Notes: a model not told the origin generated them from the sequence alone. A DNA stretch of 64,000 nt from Dasypus novemcinctus (GCF_030445035.2 NC_080682.1:28750770-28814769), one strand, 5' to 3'; shown: positions 1 through 12,284, counted from the first letter of the stretch. Program-made: numbers and translations.

Positions 1-1309
1 TGTACAGCATTGAATAGAACTGGAAAAATTCTTGTGCTCATTGATGTTTCAAAAGTGAGGAAACAGTAAACAAAAAGCATAATCAAAATATAAGAAATGT
101 TAGAGATGGCTTATATAAAAACAAATTCAACATGGATATTGGATAATGATCATGTGTTTTTAAATAGGGTGGTAAGGGATGGCTTTATGAGGAAGGGAAT
201 GAGAAAAGAAATGTACAGTTATGTGAGGAAAGGGAATTTCAGGAAGAAAAACAGCAAATACTGAAGGCAGCATCAGAACTAATGTGTATAGGAAGTATGT
301 GGAGGTGAGTGTGGCTACTCCCAAATGAGTGAGTAGACAAAAATGATAAAGGATGGTTTCATCAATGTGATACGAAGTCTTGTAGATTTTCTGAAGAAAA
401 GTAACGTGGCACAACATATATTTGAACAATATCATGAGTCACTACATTGAGATTAGACTCAAGGGGAATAAAGCAGAAAACAGAGAGAAAATCTGGAATG
501 CTCTGGCAACAATTTAAAGATGGAGATCATGGTTCTTTTGGCCAGGATAATAGCAGGGAAGGTGTTGGTAAACAGTCACTCAACAAATATATTCTCCACA
601 GAGAATCAGTATTTATGATGGCCAATACATAAGTTGTGAGAACTAGAGAAACATCTATATGACTCCTCTGTCTTGCCTGAACAAGTAGGAGATTATATTT
701 TCATTACTTGAGATTAAATTTCAGATATTGCAAATACCTACACGATAGTTTTCTTTTGATGATAAACTAGGTCAATTATTCACCTAGAGTCCTTCATATA
801 TTATCTAGCACTAATTAGTTTCTTTTAAAATATAGTTTATTTTTCCACTATTTTATAACACCAATCATTTGCCAAAAAACACCTTTCCATCATGTTTTAT
901 TTAGTAATACTTCCTTTATCACATTTCATGTATTTCAGCAACTTATATACTTAGTTTAGATCTAACACTAATAACAAAATAATTTTTTTCTTAAAAACAG
1001 CTAAGACCATATCTTACATGAAATGTTGTGCACTGTAATAGTGAAAATGGTGTAAATGAAAATAGCTGCCATTTTCACTTTCCCCAAAAGTTTTATTACA
1101 TTTATTTCATAAAATCATAAATGCATTCTAGAATGCACTGTAGAAAGACAGCATAGTCTGAATTTAGTTGAAGCATAAGCAATTCCTTAACTTCACACTT
1201 CCTGAAATTTTAGACAATATATTGGTTATTGTTGCCAAGAAAAATCAATAGAATACATTTTCTTTCATAGAAAGGAAGTCCAGAACAGTTCATAAAAAGA
1301 CCAGAAAAT
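1..1309. other. AT-rich unique-looking DNA, no gene seen
   Basis: The short open frames here (for example 160-435 minus and 447-632 plus) show no recognisable domain, no splice structure and ordinary AT-rich composition. I see no repeat family I can name. Confidence 0.5.
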
Positions 1310-1875
1310 GTGAAGGCCTTGCTTTAACTTGTTAAAGGCTGCCAAGTTAATATACCAGGAATGAATTGGTTTTTACATTAGGGATTTATTAACTTATAAA
1401 CTTACAGTTCCAAGGCTGAGGAAATTGACCAAATCAAGACAACAGGTGAAGCTCTTTCCTCTAAAATAGGGCTGTCCACAATCCTGGACTCTGGTCACAT
1501 GGAAGGGCACAATGTCGTGCTGATTTCTGAGTTCTCCAGGTTTTGCTGCTTTCAGCCTCTGCCTGCTGCTTTTATGGCATTCATTTTCTCTCCCAGGATC
1601 CCTTTTATTTAAGCTTTTTGCTCTCATGATGTTCTTTCTCAGTTTTTGTGGCTGCCTCTCTAAGCTCCTGTGCCTTTTCTTTCTACCTGTATTTCTGAAT
1701 TAATCCTGTTCATAAAGGACTCCAGTAATAGATCAAGATGCACTTGGGTCTAATCAAAAGTCTGTAACTAAAGAAATCTAATTAAAGGAGCCCATCTAAA
1801 AAAAGATTTATACCCACAGAAATGGATTAGCTCTAAAGACATGGTATTTTCTGGGGTATATATAGTCGAAAAGTA
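1310..1875 (-). mobile_element. Solo LTR, MaLR/ERVL-like family
   Basis: The block shares a collinear set of phrases with the LTRs at 22.6-23.6 and 25.2-25.7 kb: a 'gggatttatta...cttacagttccaaggctgag' side, an 'atcctggactct...cacatgg' middle, a 'cataaaggactccagtaat' segment and a 'cccacagaaatggatta' end. Orientation is minus, judged from the complete element at 22.6-25.7 kb. The family name is inferred; no internal sequence adjoins this copy. Confidence 0.6.
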
Positions 1876-2454
1876 CAGATGGTCCTATAAATGTAAGAAA
1901 AGACATGCATGTATAATATGAAAGATTAGTTTTCTTAAATACAAATGCTTATCAAGTATATAGCCATAAGTAAACAAAACAAAAAGAAAATGTATTAAAT
2001 ATAAATTCTAGACAACATAGAGTTCAAAGCCAAAATATGTTAATACAGTAACTTACATGGATATAATATATGCTATATCAAAAATTTTACATGAATTAAG
2101 GATTTAGAAGAAAATGAAATAAATTATTTGAATAAATTAGTTAACAGCAATGAATTTGTGAGAATTCTACAAATTTTAATATTAAACAGTTTAAACTTTA
2201 TTTTAATCTTTCCAAAATCATTTAAGAAAATGAAGAAATAAAATTAAACAAAGAAATCATTAATGTAAATTAAAATGCTTCAAATTACTTGAGGGGGGAG
2301 TAATCCTAATAACCATTTATTATGGTTAAATACAAATAATCAAATATAGAAAAATTAAGAAAACTTTCTTTCTTAAATATATTTTGATTTGTTGAGATAA
2401 TTAAACCTACAATTCTTGATTACATAGAGACATTTTTAAAAGGAAATATACACT

Positions 2455-3390
2455 GTTTGTCCTTTTACATCTAGCTTGCTTCCCTCAAAATAATGTGCTC
2501 TAGGTTCATTCATTCTGTCCTATGTTTCATGACTTCATTTCTTCTTACTGCTGCATAATATTCCATCATATGTACACTCCACAATGTCTATCCATTAATC
2601 ATTTAATGAATATCTGGGTTGTTTCCAATTTTTATCTATCATTAAAAACACATCTACGAATATCGGTGTGCAGATATCTATTTGTTCCACTGCTCTCAGT
2701 TCTTCTGGGTATATACCTAGCAATTGCATTGCTGAGATACATGACAAGTCTATATTCAACTTCCTTAGGAACTGTCAAACAGTCCTTCATGTGGCTTTAC
2801 CATTTTACATTCCCACCAACAGTCACTAAGCATTTCTATCCCACCATATACTTTCCAGTAGTTACAGTTTTCCATCTTTTTAATGGTGGCCAGTCTAATA
2901 AGTGTGAAATGATATCTCATTGTAGCTTTGATTTGCATTTCCCTAATTGCTCATGATTTTTAACATTTTTTCATGTGTTCCTCATCATTTGTATTTCTTC
3001 TTTAGACAGTTGTCTTCTCAATTCTTTTGTCCATTTTTAAATTAGATAGTTTGTCTTTTTATTGTTGAGTTAAATGATCTCCTTATATATCATGGAGGTT
3101 AAACCCTTATCAGATATGTGCCTGCCAAATATTTTCTCCCATTGAGTCAGTGGTCCTTTTGAGGAGGTCCCATTTGTCTATTTTTTTAATTTCATTGCAA
3201 AAGTTTGAATTTTAAGGAGGTCCCATTTATCTATATTTTTACTTTGTTGCTTGCTCTTTGGGTGTCAGGTTTAGGAAATAAACACCTACCACAAGATCTT
3301 GAAGATGTTTTCCATCATTTTCTTCTAGGAATTTTATGGTTGTTACCTTGTTGTGAACTAAATACATTATGTGAAATACAAAAATATATG
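2455..3390 (-). mobile_element. L1 ORF2 3' end, antisense, decayed
   Basis: Read on the minus strand this is the C-terminal part of a mammalian LINE-1 ORF2. Its plus-strand text carries hallmark antisense phrases such as 'ctgcataatattccatc', 'tgggtatatacctagcaatt' and 'cattcccaccaacagt'. All frames are broken. A short stretch around 'aggaggtcccattt' occurs twice (near 3,163 and 3,217), a local duplication. Confidence 0.85.
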
Positions 3391-3479
3391 TGAAATCTGA
3401 ATATGGATAGAATTGCATATATAAGACATTTTTCTTTGAAACTGAACAATAGTAAGTAAATAGTACAAAATATTAATAT

Positions 3480-3735
3480 GAAACAATAACACACTATAGT
3501 AAGTGAAGGATACTAGACACAGAGTACTCCATATTGTATGATTCTATTTATATAAAATGTAAATATAAATCAATTTATAAAAATGAAAGGAGATTAGTGG
3601 TTATGTAGGTCTGAGAAAGAAATGATAAGGGGTGTGGAGTTTTTCTTTTTGGAGTAATGAAATAGTTCTAAATTTTTGAGAAGATGAATGGACAACATTG
3701 TGATTATAGTAAATCCACAGATTACACACTTTGGA
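3480..3735 (+). mobile_element. L1 3' terminal fragment
   Basis: Contains the typical late-ORF2/3'UTR pattern on the plus strand ('actagacacagagtactcc', 'gtatgattctatttatat'), followed by decayed 3' UTR text. It is separate from, and opposite to, the antisense fragment just upstream. Confidence 0.55.
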
Positions 3736-3740
3736 TAGAA

Positions 3741-5279
3741 TAGCCAGAAACAGCTCCTATGTACAGTTGGGGAAGCATAGAGAAATTGAAAGGTCAGGAA
3801 TTTCCTTATTTGCTTACTTGTTTGTTTTTTGTTACTATATTGAAATGAAAATGCTCTATTAATGATTGAAGTGATGAGTGCACAGCTATGTGATTATAGC
3901 TGTAATCATATCTTTATTAATATGTATCAATAAAATCAATTGTTTTAAAAAAGGAAATAACAGGGAGCCTACATGACCAAATTGATGGGATATCACAAAA
4001 TTTGATTTCATTTTCAATTCATAGCATTGCAGCATTTTTCTATTAAAAAAACTTAATACAAATAAATAAGAATTTAACTCCACAATTTTTATCTTTATAC
4101 AGAACATAATCTTTTAGAGAGCGGAACAATGAATTATTTAAATCATAACAAAATTAACCATAAAAGTGAAACATTGATCCATCAAAGAATGGTAGGTTTT
4201 TCAAATATTTAGAAGGCATACACAAAAGAGATAAAAAGACTGCATGCGGACATTTAACCTCATGAATTTAGAGAACTTCAGGTTTTAAAGAATTGCTAAA
4301 ACTACATTCATATCCTAAGTTTAAATGTCAAATGAATCAGCAATTAGTATAGTGATGAGTGGGAAACAAAAATTACAAAATAGAAATAGAAAATTACAAA
4401 AATTTTATAAAATTTATATATATATATAGGCTAAAATAAGATTATTCTAGAAGACAATGAATGAAATTGTAACCATAATTAAGACATGTCTATTTTGTTT
4501 GATAATTTAAAATGTTTTCAATATCCACATATATTTTTATCTATAACTTAATTCCATGGCAATATTTTACTGCACTCCAAGACCAAATATTAAAGTGTTA
4601 CTTTTTCTTTTGAACTATTTGCTTGTATATGAACAAGTTTAGCCAAATGTATTTAGCAAAAACCAGTGAACATTTTCAGAAAAAAATGTTGTTTTGTATT
4701 CAAACTTTGCAAGAATATAAACCTTCTGATAATGGTTGAAATTTATTAGCATTGCATTAAATTCTTTCCATTCATCATCAAATTTTATTTGTAAAATAAC
4801 TATATGGTCTTGGAAGTATTAACCTTTACAGCTGAGGAAACTAGATTTAAATTTCAGTGACTGAAAAAAAAGCTAGCATTTCTAGATTCTAAAATCTAGA
4901 TATTTTTTAGGCCAAAGCAGCATTCTTAAAGACTGAGCTAAATTTCTTCTCTACAGAAAAAAACAGAATGTCTCTGAAAGAGCTATCCATGGTAACATTC
5001 TCCGGAATTGGAATATACATGGAGACTTCTGTGATACAATGTATTAATATGACCATATTTCATAATTTTTACTCTTTCATTGTACTTAAAAGTACATATA
5101 TTTAAATCATAAGATAAACACTTATTTCACAATTTCCATATACTGTGTAGATTTCTAAAAACATAATCTTGGAAAAGTTCCAGATAATGTATTGTCACAT
5201 AAAAGATGTCTCTACAAATTCACAATAATTAAAGGATGCTACTATAAATTCCCAAATAGGAAATAAAAGGTTCACTTAA
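3741..5279. other. Intergenic AT-rich DNA downstream of the OR gene
   Basis: No gene is seen. A decayed MIR-like stretch may lie near 4,790-4,940 ('acagctgaggaaact'), with low confidence. A short (TA)n run occurs near 4,420-4,430 and a near-palindrome at 4,881-4,900. Confidence 0.4.
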
Positions 5280-5289
5280 ATGTTCAGCA

Positions 5290-6282
5290 TCAGTGCAATT
5301 TCAATAGCCTGAGGTCCCCTCTCTTCTGCATGACTCTTATGAGAGCATTTTTTACTTCTTTGTTCCTAAGACTATAAATGAGTGGATTTAGCATGGGGAT
5401 CACCATAGTATAAAACACAGAGGCCACCTGATCCTTTCCCAAGGTGTAGGACTTCTTTGGTCTTAAATAAGTGAAAATTGTAGTGCCATAAAATATGGTG
5501 ACTCCCATGAAGTGGGAGGCACAAGTAGAGAAAGCTTTGCGCTTTCCTGAGCTGGACTTAATTTTCAGGATAGTAGACAGAATGGACCCATAGGACACAG
5601 AGATTGTGATAAGAGACACCATTACATTTAAACTAGTGAAAATGAATATCATGATTTCAATGTCATGAGTGTCAGTGCAAGACAGGACTAAAATAGGGGA
5701 TGTGTCACAGAAAAAGTGATATATTACATTGGAATTGCAGAAATGCAATTTATTCATATAAAGAATATTGACAGATGATTCCGTAAAGCCAATCGTGTAG
5801 GACCCAGTGATGAGAATGCGACAGAGTCTTGTAGACATAACAACCTGGTAGTGAAGGGGATTGCAGATGGCCACATAACGATCATAGGCCATTGCAGAGA
5901 GAAGGAAAAGTTCACTGACAGCCAAGAGGAAAAAAAAATACATCTGGGTGAAGCAGTTCATGAATGAAATAAGCTTTTTGTTAATCAGTAAGTTCTCTAA
6001 AGTTTTAGGAGTGATAACTGTTGAATAACTGAGGTCAAGGAAAGACAAGTGACTGAGGAAAAAATACATGGGGGTGTAAAGCTGGGGATCCAGGAGAATT
6101 ATCAGTATCATCCCTGCATTCCCCAGCACAGTCATCAAGTATATTAGGAGAAAGAGCATGAAGAGGACTGTTCGGATCTCTTCAGAGTCTGTCAATCCCA
6201 TCAGAATGAAGTCTGGCACATTTGTGTTATTCCTACCTTTAAGAATACCATTCAACTGTTGTGAAATCAAAGGTGATATTTA
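5290..6282 (-). CDS. OR8H: Olfactory receptor, OR8H-like; usual start codon lost
   Basis: This is a seven-transmembrane odorant receptor (class II, family 8) that would act in olfactory neuron cilia through Golf. The frame is open from the TAA at 6,282-6,280 to the TGA at 5,292-5,290. Counting from the first in-frame ATG (6,201-6,199) it gives 303 residues with GN at 27-28, [14 protein letters not shown] at 44-57, extracellular Cys83, [10 protein letters not shown] at 104-113, loop cysteines 155/165/175, KAFSTCASH at 222-230 and [12 protein letters not shown] at 269-280. Its overall wording matches the OR8H subfamily as I know it. The normal Met region, aligned with the ATG kept in the 16-kb relative, reads TTA or CTT here, and no upstream in-frame ATG precedes the stop. 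A start at 6,201 would drop the N-terminal glycosylation sequon NNT. It may be a very young pseudogene, an N-truncated receptor, or take its ATG from an upstream exon. Confidence 0.9.
6201..6251 (-). other. 16-codon upstream ORF overlapping the OR start (TGATG)
   Basis: The first ATG on the minus strand after the likely splice acceptor is at 6,251-6,249, out of frame with the receptor. It runs 16 codons to a TGA at 6,203-6,201. The final A of that TGA is the A of the receptor's first in-frame ATG (6,201-6,199), giving a TGATG stop-start overlap. A function in reinitiation is inference only. Confidence 0.6.
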
Positions 6283-6285
6283 GCA
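6256..6285 (-). promoter_or_regulatory. Probable splice acceptor of the OR coding exon
   Basis: Minus-strand sequence ending 'gatttcacaacag' sits where the paralogous copy has 'ctttttctttctcaacag' before its coding exon. OR genes usually have 5' noncoding exons spliced just upstream of the single coding exon. The pyrimidine tract is weaker here than in the 16-kb copy. Confidence 0.4.
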
Positions 6286-9200
6286 TGAATGAGCTCTAAT
6301 TTTTAAAAATAATGATGATATTGCATTTATAAAAATTAATTTAGTGATTCTAGAAATTCATAATAAGGATGTTTGCAAAATATGACTGACAAAAATCTTA
6401 GTTTACTAGATTACCAAAGATAAATGAACAATAAATCAACATTTGGGTATTATATAATAGAAACTAACATATATTGCATAATTAGAATGACTATAACACT
6501 GTTATAAATACTTCCCTGCTCCAACAGATTATCCAGATTAAAAGATGATGCCAAATTTATTGCAATAGCACACATTTATTTGATGAGAAAAAGGACACAG
6601 AAAGCTAACAGTTCAAACAATTAAGTATTGTTACTCTTTTCCTACCAAGAAATGGTTGAGTCCAGAGATCATGCTAATAACACTATATTTCTACATATGT
6701 TTAATTTCAGTAAAACAAATAAAATGTTAATTAATAAACAATAGTAGAGAATGCTAATACATCATTTTCTGTATTTTGTATCCAATATTATTTAGTACCA
6801 ATGACATATCAGAAAATAAACCTTAGATGTATTAATACTGTAGATGACACATTACTATTAATATTTAGAAGATATGTTTATAACAGATTACATAATCTAA
6901 TTTCTTCCTAAAATTATATGTTCAATATATACATAACTTGATGACTCTGATTCAATCAAATGAAATCTATATTTACATTTCTACAAAATGTTGCATTACA
7001 TAGATATGGCCTACATAGATATACTACAAGGTATGCATATGTATAATTATATTCTTCTAATAATAAACCCACTTTTTTAGAAAAACTAAAACACTTTAAC
7101 ATTGAGATTAATTCTTACCATGAGTCAATGTAGGTGAAAAACTTCTTCCAGCTTTACTTGTCTAGAAAAGTTTCAAACACAAATTTTTCTCACAATTGAA
7201 ATATGTGAACTATTTATGGAGACTGAAATATGTGTAATTTTGTGATACAATATTTATTTCCTTTGAGATAACTGAAGTTTAATTTTTATGCATTATTTCT
7301 ATTTTGAGATACAATAAATCATATCAAAAATTTTATTCAAGACCTGGTCAAATAGAAACTTCACTTGGAAATTATGTTTTACAATTTCAGGAGGAAGCTA
7401 CTATGAACACAAGAAGAGGGTATCTTTTATCTTTCACCCTGATAATACCACAGCACCTCTTATATTAAGGATCACTGATAATGCAACATTTGATCATATC
7501 TGGGACCAATTACCAAGTAAGCTCTCTTGGTATGATGCCAATTATTAAAGTTCAAGAACAAATACACCCATTTTAATTTGAAACAAAAAGTTGTCTTCCC
7601 CTACAAAGCCACATGATGTTGAGCAACATATTTGATTTTCCTTTTTTATGTTCTATTTAATGAATGGGTAAAAATGTATATATTTCCATAAAAATTGTTA
7701 ATTAACCTGTGTCTGAAAGGATTGTTAGACACCAAGAATGGAATAGCACATTGTCACAATGAAACATTATTTTTTATATTTAAAATTAAGACTATCAGGA
7801 TTAAACATTTTATTTCCCAAAAATTATTTTACAACAAAATTTAAGGAAGAAAATGAAAATTGTTAGTGTTACTATTTTTTAGATATTTTTTCTTCCAAGT
7901 ATTCCCCTTTGTGCATATAAAACTAATTTTTATGTATTTATGTAGTTTTATTACACTGAATTATCTGTAATACCCTTATTTTATTATTAAATATTTCTAA
8001 TAAACCCAGGCCTATTTTATAATATATTTTTGTAAAATCCACAATATCATGCATTTTGTATTGACTGGTCTAGCATAAATAACTACTTTCTAGATTTGAG
8101 CACCCGGTGATGAATAAACATTTTTGTTGCATCACAAGAAAAATATGATGGAGTGTCTCCAGTCAGGCTTGAGAGTGTCAACAGCACATGCACTACTGTA
8201 CACAACCACAGCAATGTTTGTGAGACTTGTTTTATTATTACCTTGTTGGCTTTTATTATAAGAATCATGAGAACAGAAATAAAATGAAAGTAATGAGATG
8301 AATAAAGTTTTTCTAATCAGATGAATGCCCAAAAGCTAACTTCCTCTATATACAACCAGGAGTAATGCATTTTTCTGAATATTTCATTATTTAATGATTA
8401 TGAGGTCAATTTTCATGTAGATTTGAAAGTCACTTTTATAAGAAAACTGATTATACTGCAGAATTTTGGAAATTATTTTAGTATAATAGGGGAAGGAATA
8501 CAAAATAATTTGATAAAATTTGAATGTACAATTCTTCAGCTCATCAAAAATTCAGTGATACTGAGAAAAGCTTGTTTGGAGATTAAAAGGCCATTAAATT
8601 ATTTCAAAATAGGCAACCTTCAGTTTTAAGATTTCTATGTCAATGTCACCTCAATAGTCTGCAAAGTCACCCTGAGGGAGTTTTATTTCCCCAGGATTAA
8701 AAGAAATTTTTATAGTCATTAAGTTTACTTTCAAATAATACCCATAATCAGAGAAAGAATAATTTACAAAACTTTTTATTATAATCTTTTTTGCTGCATC
8801 TTTATTGTTGAGACTTCAATATATTATCACTAATAGTAACATAATTTTGGCAAATCACAAAAAAGAAACAGAAAAGGAAACATGAGCTATTAGTCCTATA
8901 TTTCAACAAAATTAGAACTTTATCCCTGACAGTTATTCAATACCTTTATTTTTTAAAATAATTCTATTCCAGGTTTTATTCCTTAATTGTTATTTTATAC
9001 TCTATTCATATCTCTGTAATACAAAGGTCTACTTTTTAAAATAGTACTAATTTGCACAGTTGTATTCATATGCTTATATTCACAGGTATAAATTTTATAT
9101 CTTTTTAATATTCATCTGTTTCTTATAGATTTCATATTTATGTATTATTTTCATTTTAGGTCATATAATTTTGCAATTCTGATTTTCTGACTTAGCTTCT

Positions 9201-10010
9201 TTTGGGTTAATATAACATTTAATAGTTAATTTTATTCCCTCTTTTGGATTTTTTAACTATTCTACATTATATTATACTGTTAATGTTTTCTTTGGGAATA
9301 TAATTTGCATCCTTAAATTATCTTATTGCTCTTGATATTATTGTGGAAACTTCTAGGCAAAGGTGGCACCAAAAGATGATCCAAGACCTGCTTACCCTCA
9401 AAATTTCACAAAACAGTCAATTGATTGAGGAACAGGGTGAGTCCAGAATCAACAAAATGCAAATTAAAACTGGTAGAACAAGCTGGACTCTACACTAATC
9501 CCTTCCTGGCATAGTATAAAGTAGGCCTGAACTGTTACTGTGTGTCCCTGACTCTGTTTTGAAAGGAGTAGAGTAACCTCCACAAGTATACTGCAGTGCT
9601 TGTAGGTTGGTTCCAATCTTTTGAGCAGCAGCTTGAAAGCTGTCTTGTTTTCTCAGAAGTTACCCTGCAAACAGAAAGAAGTTGCAAACAGTAAAAGTAT
9701 TGTAAGTAAGTATCAATTCAATGTGGCCTGTGCAAAGGATTCCTCACTATAAGACTTACAATAGCTCACTAAAAATGGGTGGGAGGTCTTTTTCATAGGG
9801 ATGGGGAAGGGATTCCAAATTCCAGTAAAAAAAATTTCTAAGGCCTTAGCACAAGGTCAGAAGACACAAATTCAGAAAAGGAGAGAACCCCATGTTTTTG
9901 TCTCAGACAGACTTTCCTGATAGAACTAAACTCTTAAGGAGAGCACCAACCAAAAAACATCAATTTTAAAAACAGGGAAAGATTTTTTATGCATTGTTTT
10001 CTTTTTTTCT
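6286..10010. repeat. Duplicate block A (paralogous to 16.07-20.1 kb)
   Basis: Collinear anchors match block B throughout: 'attcataataagga' (near 6,358 and 16,180), 'gctactatgaacacaag'/'gctactgtgaacacaag' (7,397 and 17,172), 'ctgataatgcaacat' (7,476 and 17,253), 'taataattttggca'-type text (8,840 and 18,750), 'aaactggtag' (9,467 and 19,560) and an L1-like stretch ending near 10,010. No gene is seen inside. Divergence is substantial, so the duplication is old. Confidence 0.75.
9340..10010 (+). mobile_element. Decayed L1-like 5' region, shared by both duplicate blocks
   Basis: The text corresponds to 19,390-20,100 in block B, where it runs on into recognisable L1 ORF1-type sequence. Its presence in both blocks places the insertion before the duplication. 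It is identified mainly through the block B copy. Confidence 0.45.
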
Positions 10011-10309
10011 TTTTTTTAACTTCTGAAACTCAATTATATATATGGACTATAACTAGCTGAATAAGTAGGGGGTGGGTAGAACAAGGGTCTGGGGTTTGTA
10101 GTTCCTTGTAGAATTTAATACAAATAGTATTTGCAACCAATCTTATGACTCATATGGATCAGGATCTCATGGTGTTGGTGGTTGCTTTTTTTGTAAATCT
10201 AAAGTGGAATGGTGAAAATCTTCCTATGTACATGTTCCTCCAATTTTCTTTATTCTGTTTATTTTTTTCTTTTCAACTTGCAGAACTCCCTTTAGTCCTT
10301 TAGTATTTC

Positions 10310-10716
10310 TTGAATGGCAGGAAACTTGATGATAAATACCTTCAATTTCTGTTTATCTGAATATTTTGAACTCTCATTTTTGAATGGCAATTTTGCTGGT
10401 ACAGAATTTTTGTCTAGCAGTTTAGGTTTTTTTTTTTCTTTTTTTTCTTTTAGCACCTTAAGTATGTCATACCCCTGCATTCTCATCTCTCTGACTTTAG
10501 ATGAGAAATCTTATCAAGCTTCCCTTTTTAATGACAAATTTCTTTTCTCTGGCTGCTTACAGTATTATGTCTTTATATTGACTGTCAATCTTTTAAGTAT
10601 GTGCCTGGGGTAGACCTGCTAGGATTTATTTTGCTTGGTTTATGCTGCACTTTCTGCACATGTATATCTGTCCCTTGTAAGAGTTGTGAAGTTTTCAGTA
10701 ACTACTGCAAAGCAGA
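10310..10716 (-). mobile_element. L1 fragment, antisense, interrupted by the ERV LTR
   Basis: Plus-strand text resembles antisense L1 sequence ('ctggtacagaatttttgtc', 'ttagcaccttaagtatgtcat', 'gatgagaaatcttatcaagc'). It stops exactly where the ERV LTR begins at 10,717, so the provirus may have inserted into it. Confidence 0.6.
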
Positions 10717-11176
10717 TGTATTAGTCAGGATTCTCTAGGGAAACAGAATCAACAAGAGATATCTGTCAATAGTATGCAATTTTATAAGAGTCTCTCACAC
10801 AGCCATGACAATGCATAAGTCCAGGTTCCACAGGCAGGCTGCAGCCAGGGGCTCCAATGAAAGTACAATGAAGATTCTTGATGAGTTCTGGGAAATATTG
10901 GCTGTCCAACCACGAGCTGGGAAATCCTCACTCAATGATGGAATCACTTCCCCTTTTAAGGCATTCAACTAATTGGATAAACTGTAACTCATTGCTGATG
11001 GCAATCTCCCTGATTGATGTAATTGTAATCAGCTATCTGTGATTTACCACTGCAATAAAATCAATGGTGACTAAAGTCCATAAATGCCCTTATATTACAA
11101 TTAGCCCTGTGCTTGCTTGACAAAACAACTGCGCACAATTACCTGTCCAAGTTGACACATTAGCCTACCCATCACA
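10717..11176 (-). mobile_element. 3' LTR of the minus-strand ERV-L-type provirus
   Basis: About 460 bp bounded by TG...CA when read on the minus strand (starting 'tgtgatgggtaggct' at 11,176 and ending 'ctgactaataca' at 10,717). It lies directly downstream of the dUTPase region of the adjoining provirus. The plus-strand LTR at 60.14 kb shares collinear phrases ('ggtaattgtgc', 'cagttgtttggtcaagcaagcac'). Confidence 0.85.
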
Positions 11177-11219
11177 GTCTACCACTTGTCAACTTGGTGA
11201 CCATACACATTACCTTAAG

Positions 11220-11266
11220 CCATACTTATCTCTAAGTAAAAACAATAGTCTCTAAGTAAAAACAAT
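11220..11266. repeat. Short tandem duplication
   Basis: The phrase 'tctctaagtaaaaacaata' occurs twice in direct succession between the LTR and the dUTPase remnant. Confidence 0.85.
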
Positions 11267-11639
11267 AACAATGCATAAATATATATTTCTACCTAACAAT
11301 GTTCAACTCTCCTGCATACAACTGGAAATGCATTAATTCCATACAGAATAGGGTGCAAGGCCTTGGGTAATCACTTTTAAACTTGACATCCTCAAATATC
11401 ATGACATGAAACTGATACAACTTGTTATATGATAAGGGAAAAGTTTGGGGAAGAAGACAAAGACGTTCATTTTGTGTACATATACAATCACCATCAAAAT
11501 GAAACAAGGAAGAAAGATTCTTGACCATTATATTCCTCATTTCTGTAACAGGCCATGTGGTTGAAGTTCATTTTTATTTCTACCTTCTTCCACTACCCAT
11601 TCCATGTTTCCATTACCCTCAGCAAGTACTACAGCTTGC

Positions 11640-12284
11640 CATGGTTCTTTGCCTGGTGGGGTGACTCAAACTTTTATTCCTGAAGATTCTGGGAAATTAT
11701 TATTCTTGCTTGAATTGGGATGTTGTAATTTCTCATTGACTTTAATCATGGAATATGGCAGTACTAGGAGATGCCTTAGAGGATCTTCTCCTATATTCCA
11801 GGCAAACTCTTTTTTACCCCCAATATATAGATGCAGGCCTCTTTCCTCTTTTTTTTTTTTCATCATGAGACATTCATTGCATTTTGTGAATACATCTCTG
11901 AGCACTGCTGCACCTCATGGTCAATGGTCCACATCATAGCCCACACTCTCCCAGAGGACTACTGGTGTGGGATATTATTGACGGGGGACACATGGTTGGC
12001 AGGGAGTCATATTTCCTCTTGATAGTCAGGATCAATCACCCCAGCCAGAACAGTAATTCCTTCTTTGACTGTTGATTCAGAGGTAAAAGGAGCCCAAAGC
12101 AGCCAGGTGGCAGTTTTAGCTTCCTGTTCACTGGAATCATTGTTCTGTTCCCTGGTGACAGGACTCCTTCTTTTGGGTTTAAAACCTGTAGACCAGCAGA
12201 GTTTGAGGTTGCAGGGACAGGAAGCAAAAATTTTCCTAGCGGGTCACTAACGGTAATAGGGAGTGGTGCCACTCCCATGTCCAA
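11640..12284 (-). pseudogene. ERV-L-type dUTPase region, split by a retroposon
   Basis: The minus-strand frames 12,284-12,036 and about 11,841-11,640 read as two halves of the dUTPase domain that ERV-L proviruses carry downstream of integrase. The first half has the proline-rich entry and the conserved 'PLNQQSKK' stretch; the second has a 'GEDPLRHLLVLP' stretch. Between them lies a 161-bp insertion (11,851-12,011) flanked by the 9-bp repeat TTTCCTCTT. The gene is therefore broken. Identity rests on position and motif wording. Confidence 0.7.
11851..12011 (-). mobile_element. Short A-tailed retroposon inside the dUTPase
   Basis: A minus-strand copy of the family also found at 27.2, 36.1, 39.07-40.67 and 53.9 kb ('tgaccatgaggtgcagcagtg', 'aaaatgcaatgaatg'). 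It ends in a run of A on the minus strand and is flanked by TTTCCTCTT at 11,842-11,850 and 12,012-12,020, a target-site duplication. Confidence 0.8.

Noticed and set aside
160..632. Two open frames of 91 and 61 codons near the left edge
   Set aside because: No recognisable motif, AT-driven composition and no supporting context.
5290..6270. OR8H-like gene as an intact 326-residue protein starting at 6,270
   Set aside because: The codon at 6,270-6,268 is TTG, which is not a normal start in mammals, and it lies before the probable splice acceptor. The first in-frame ATG is at 6,201.
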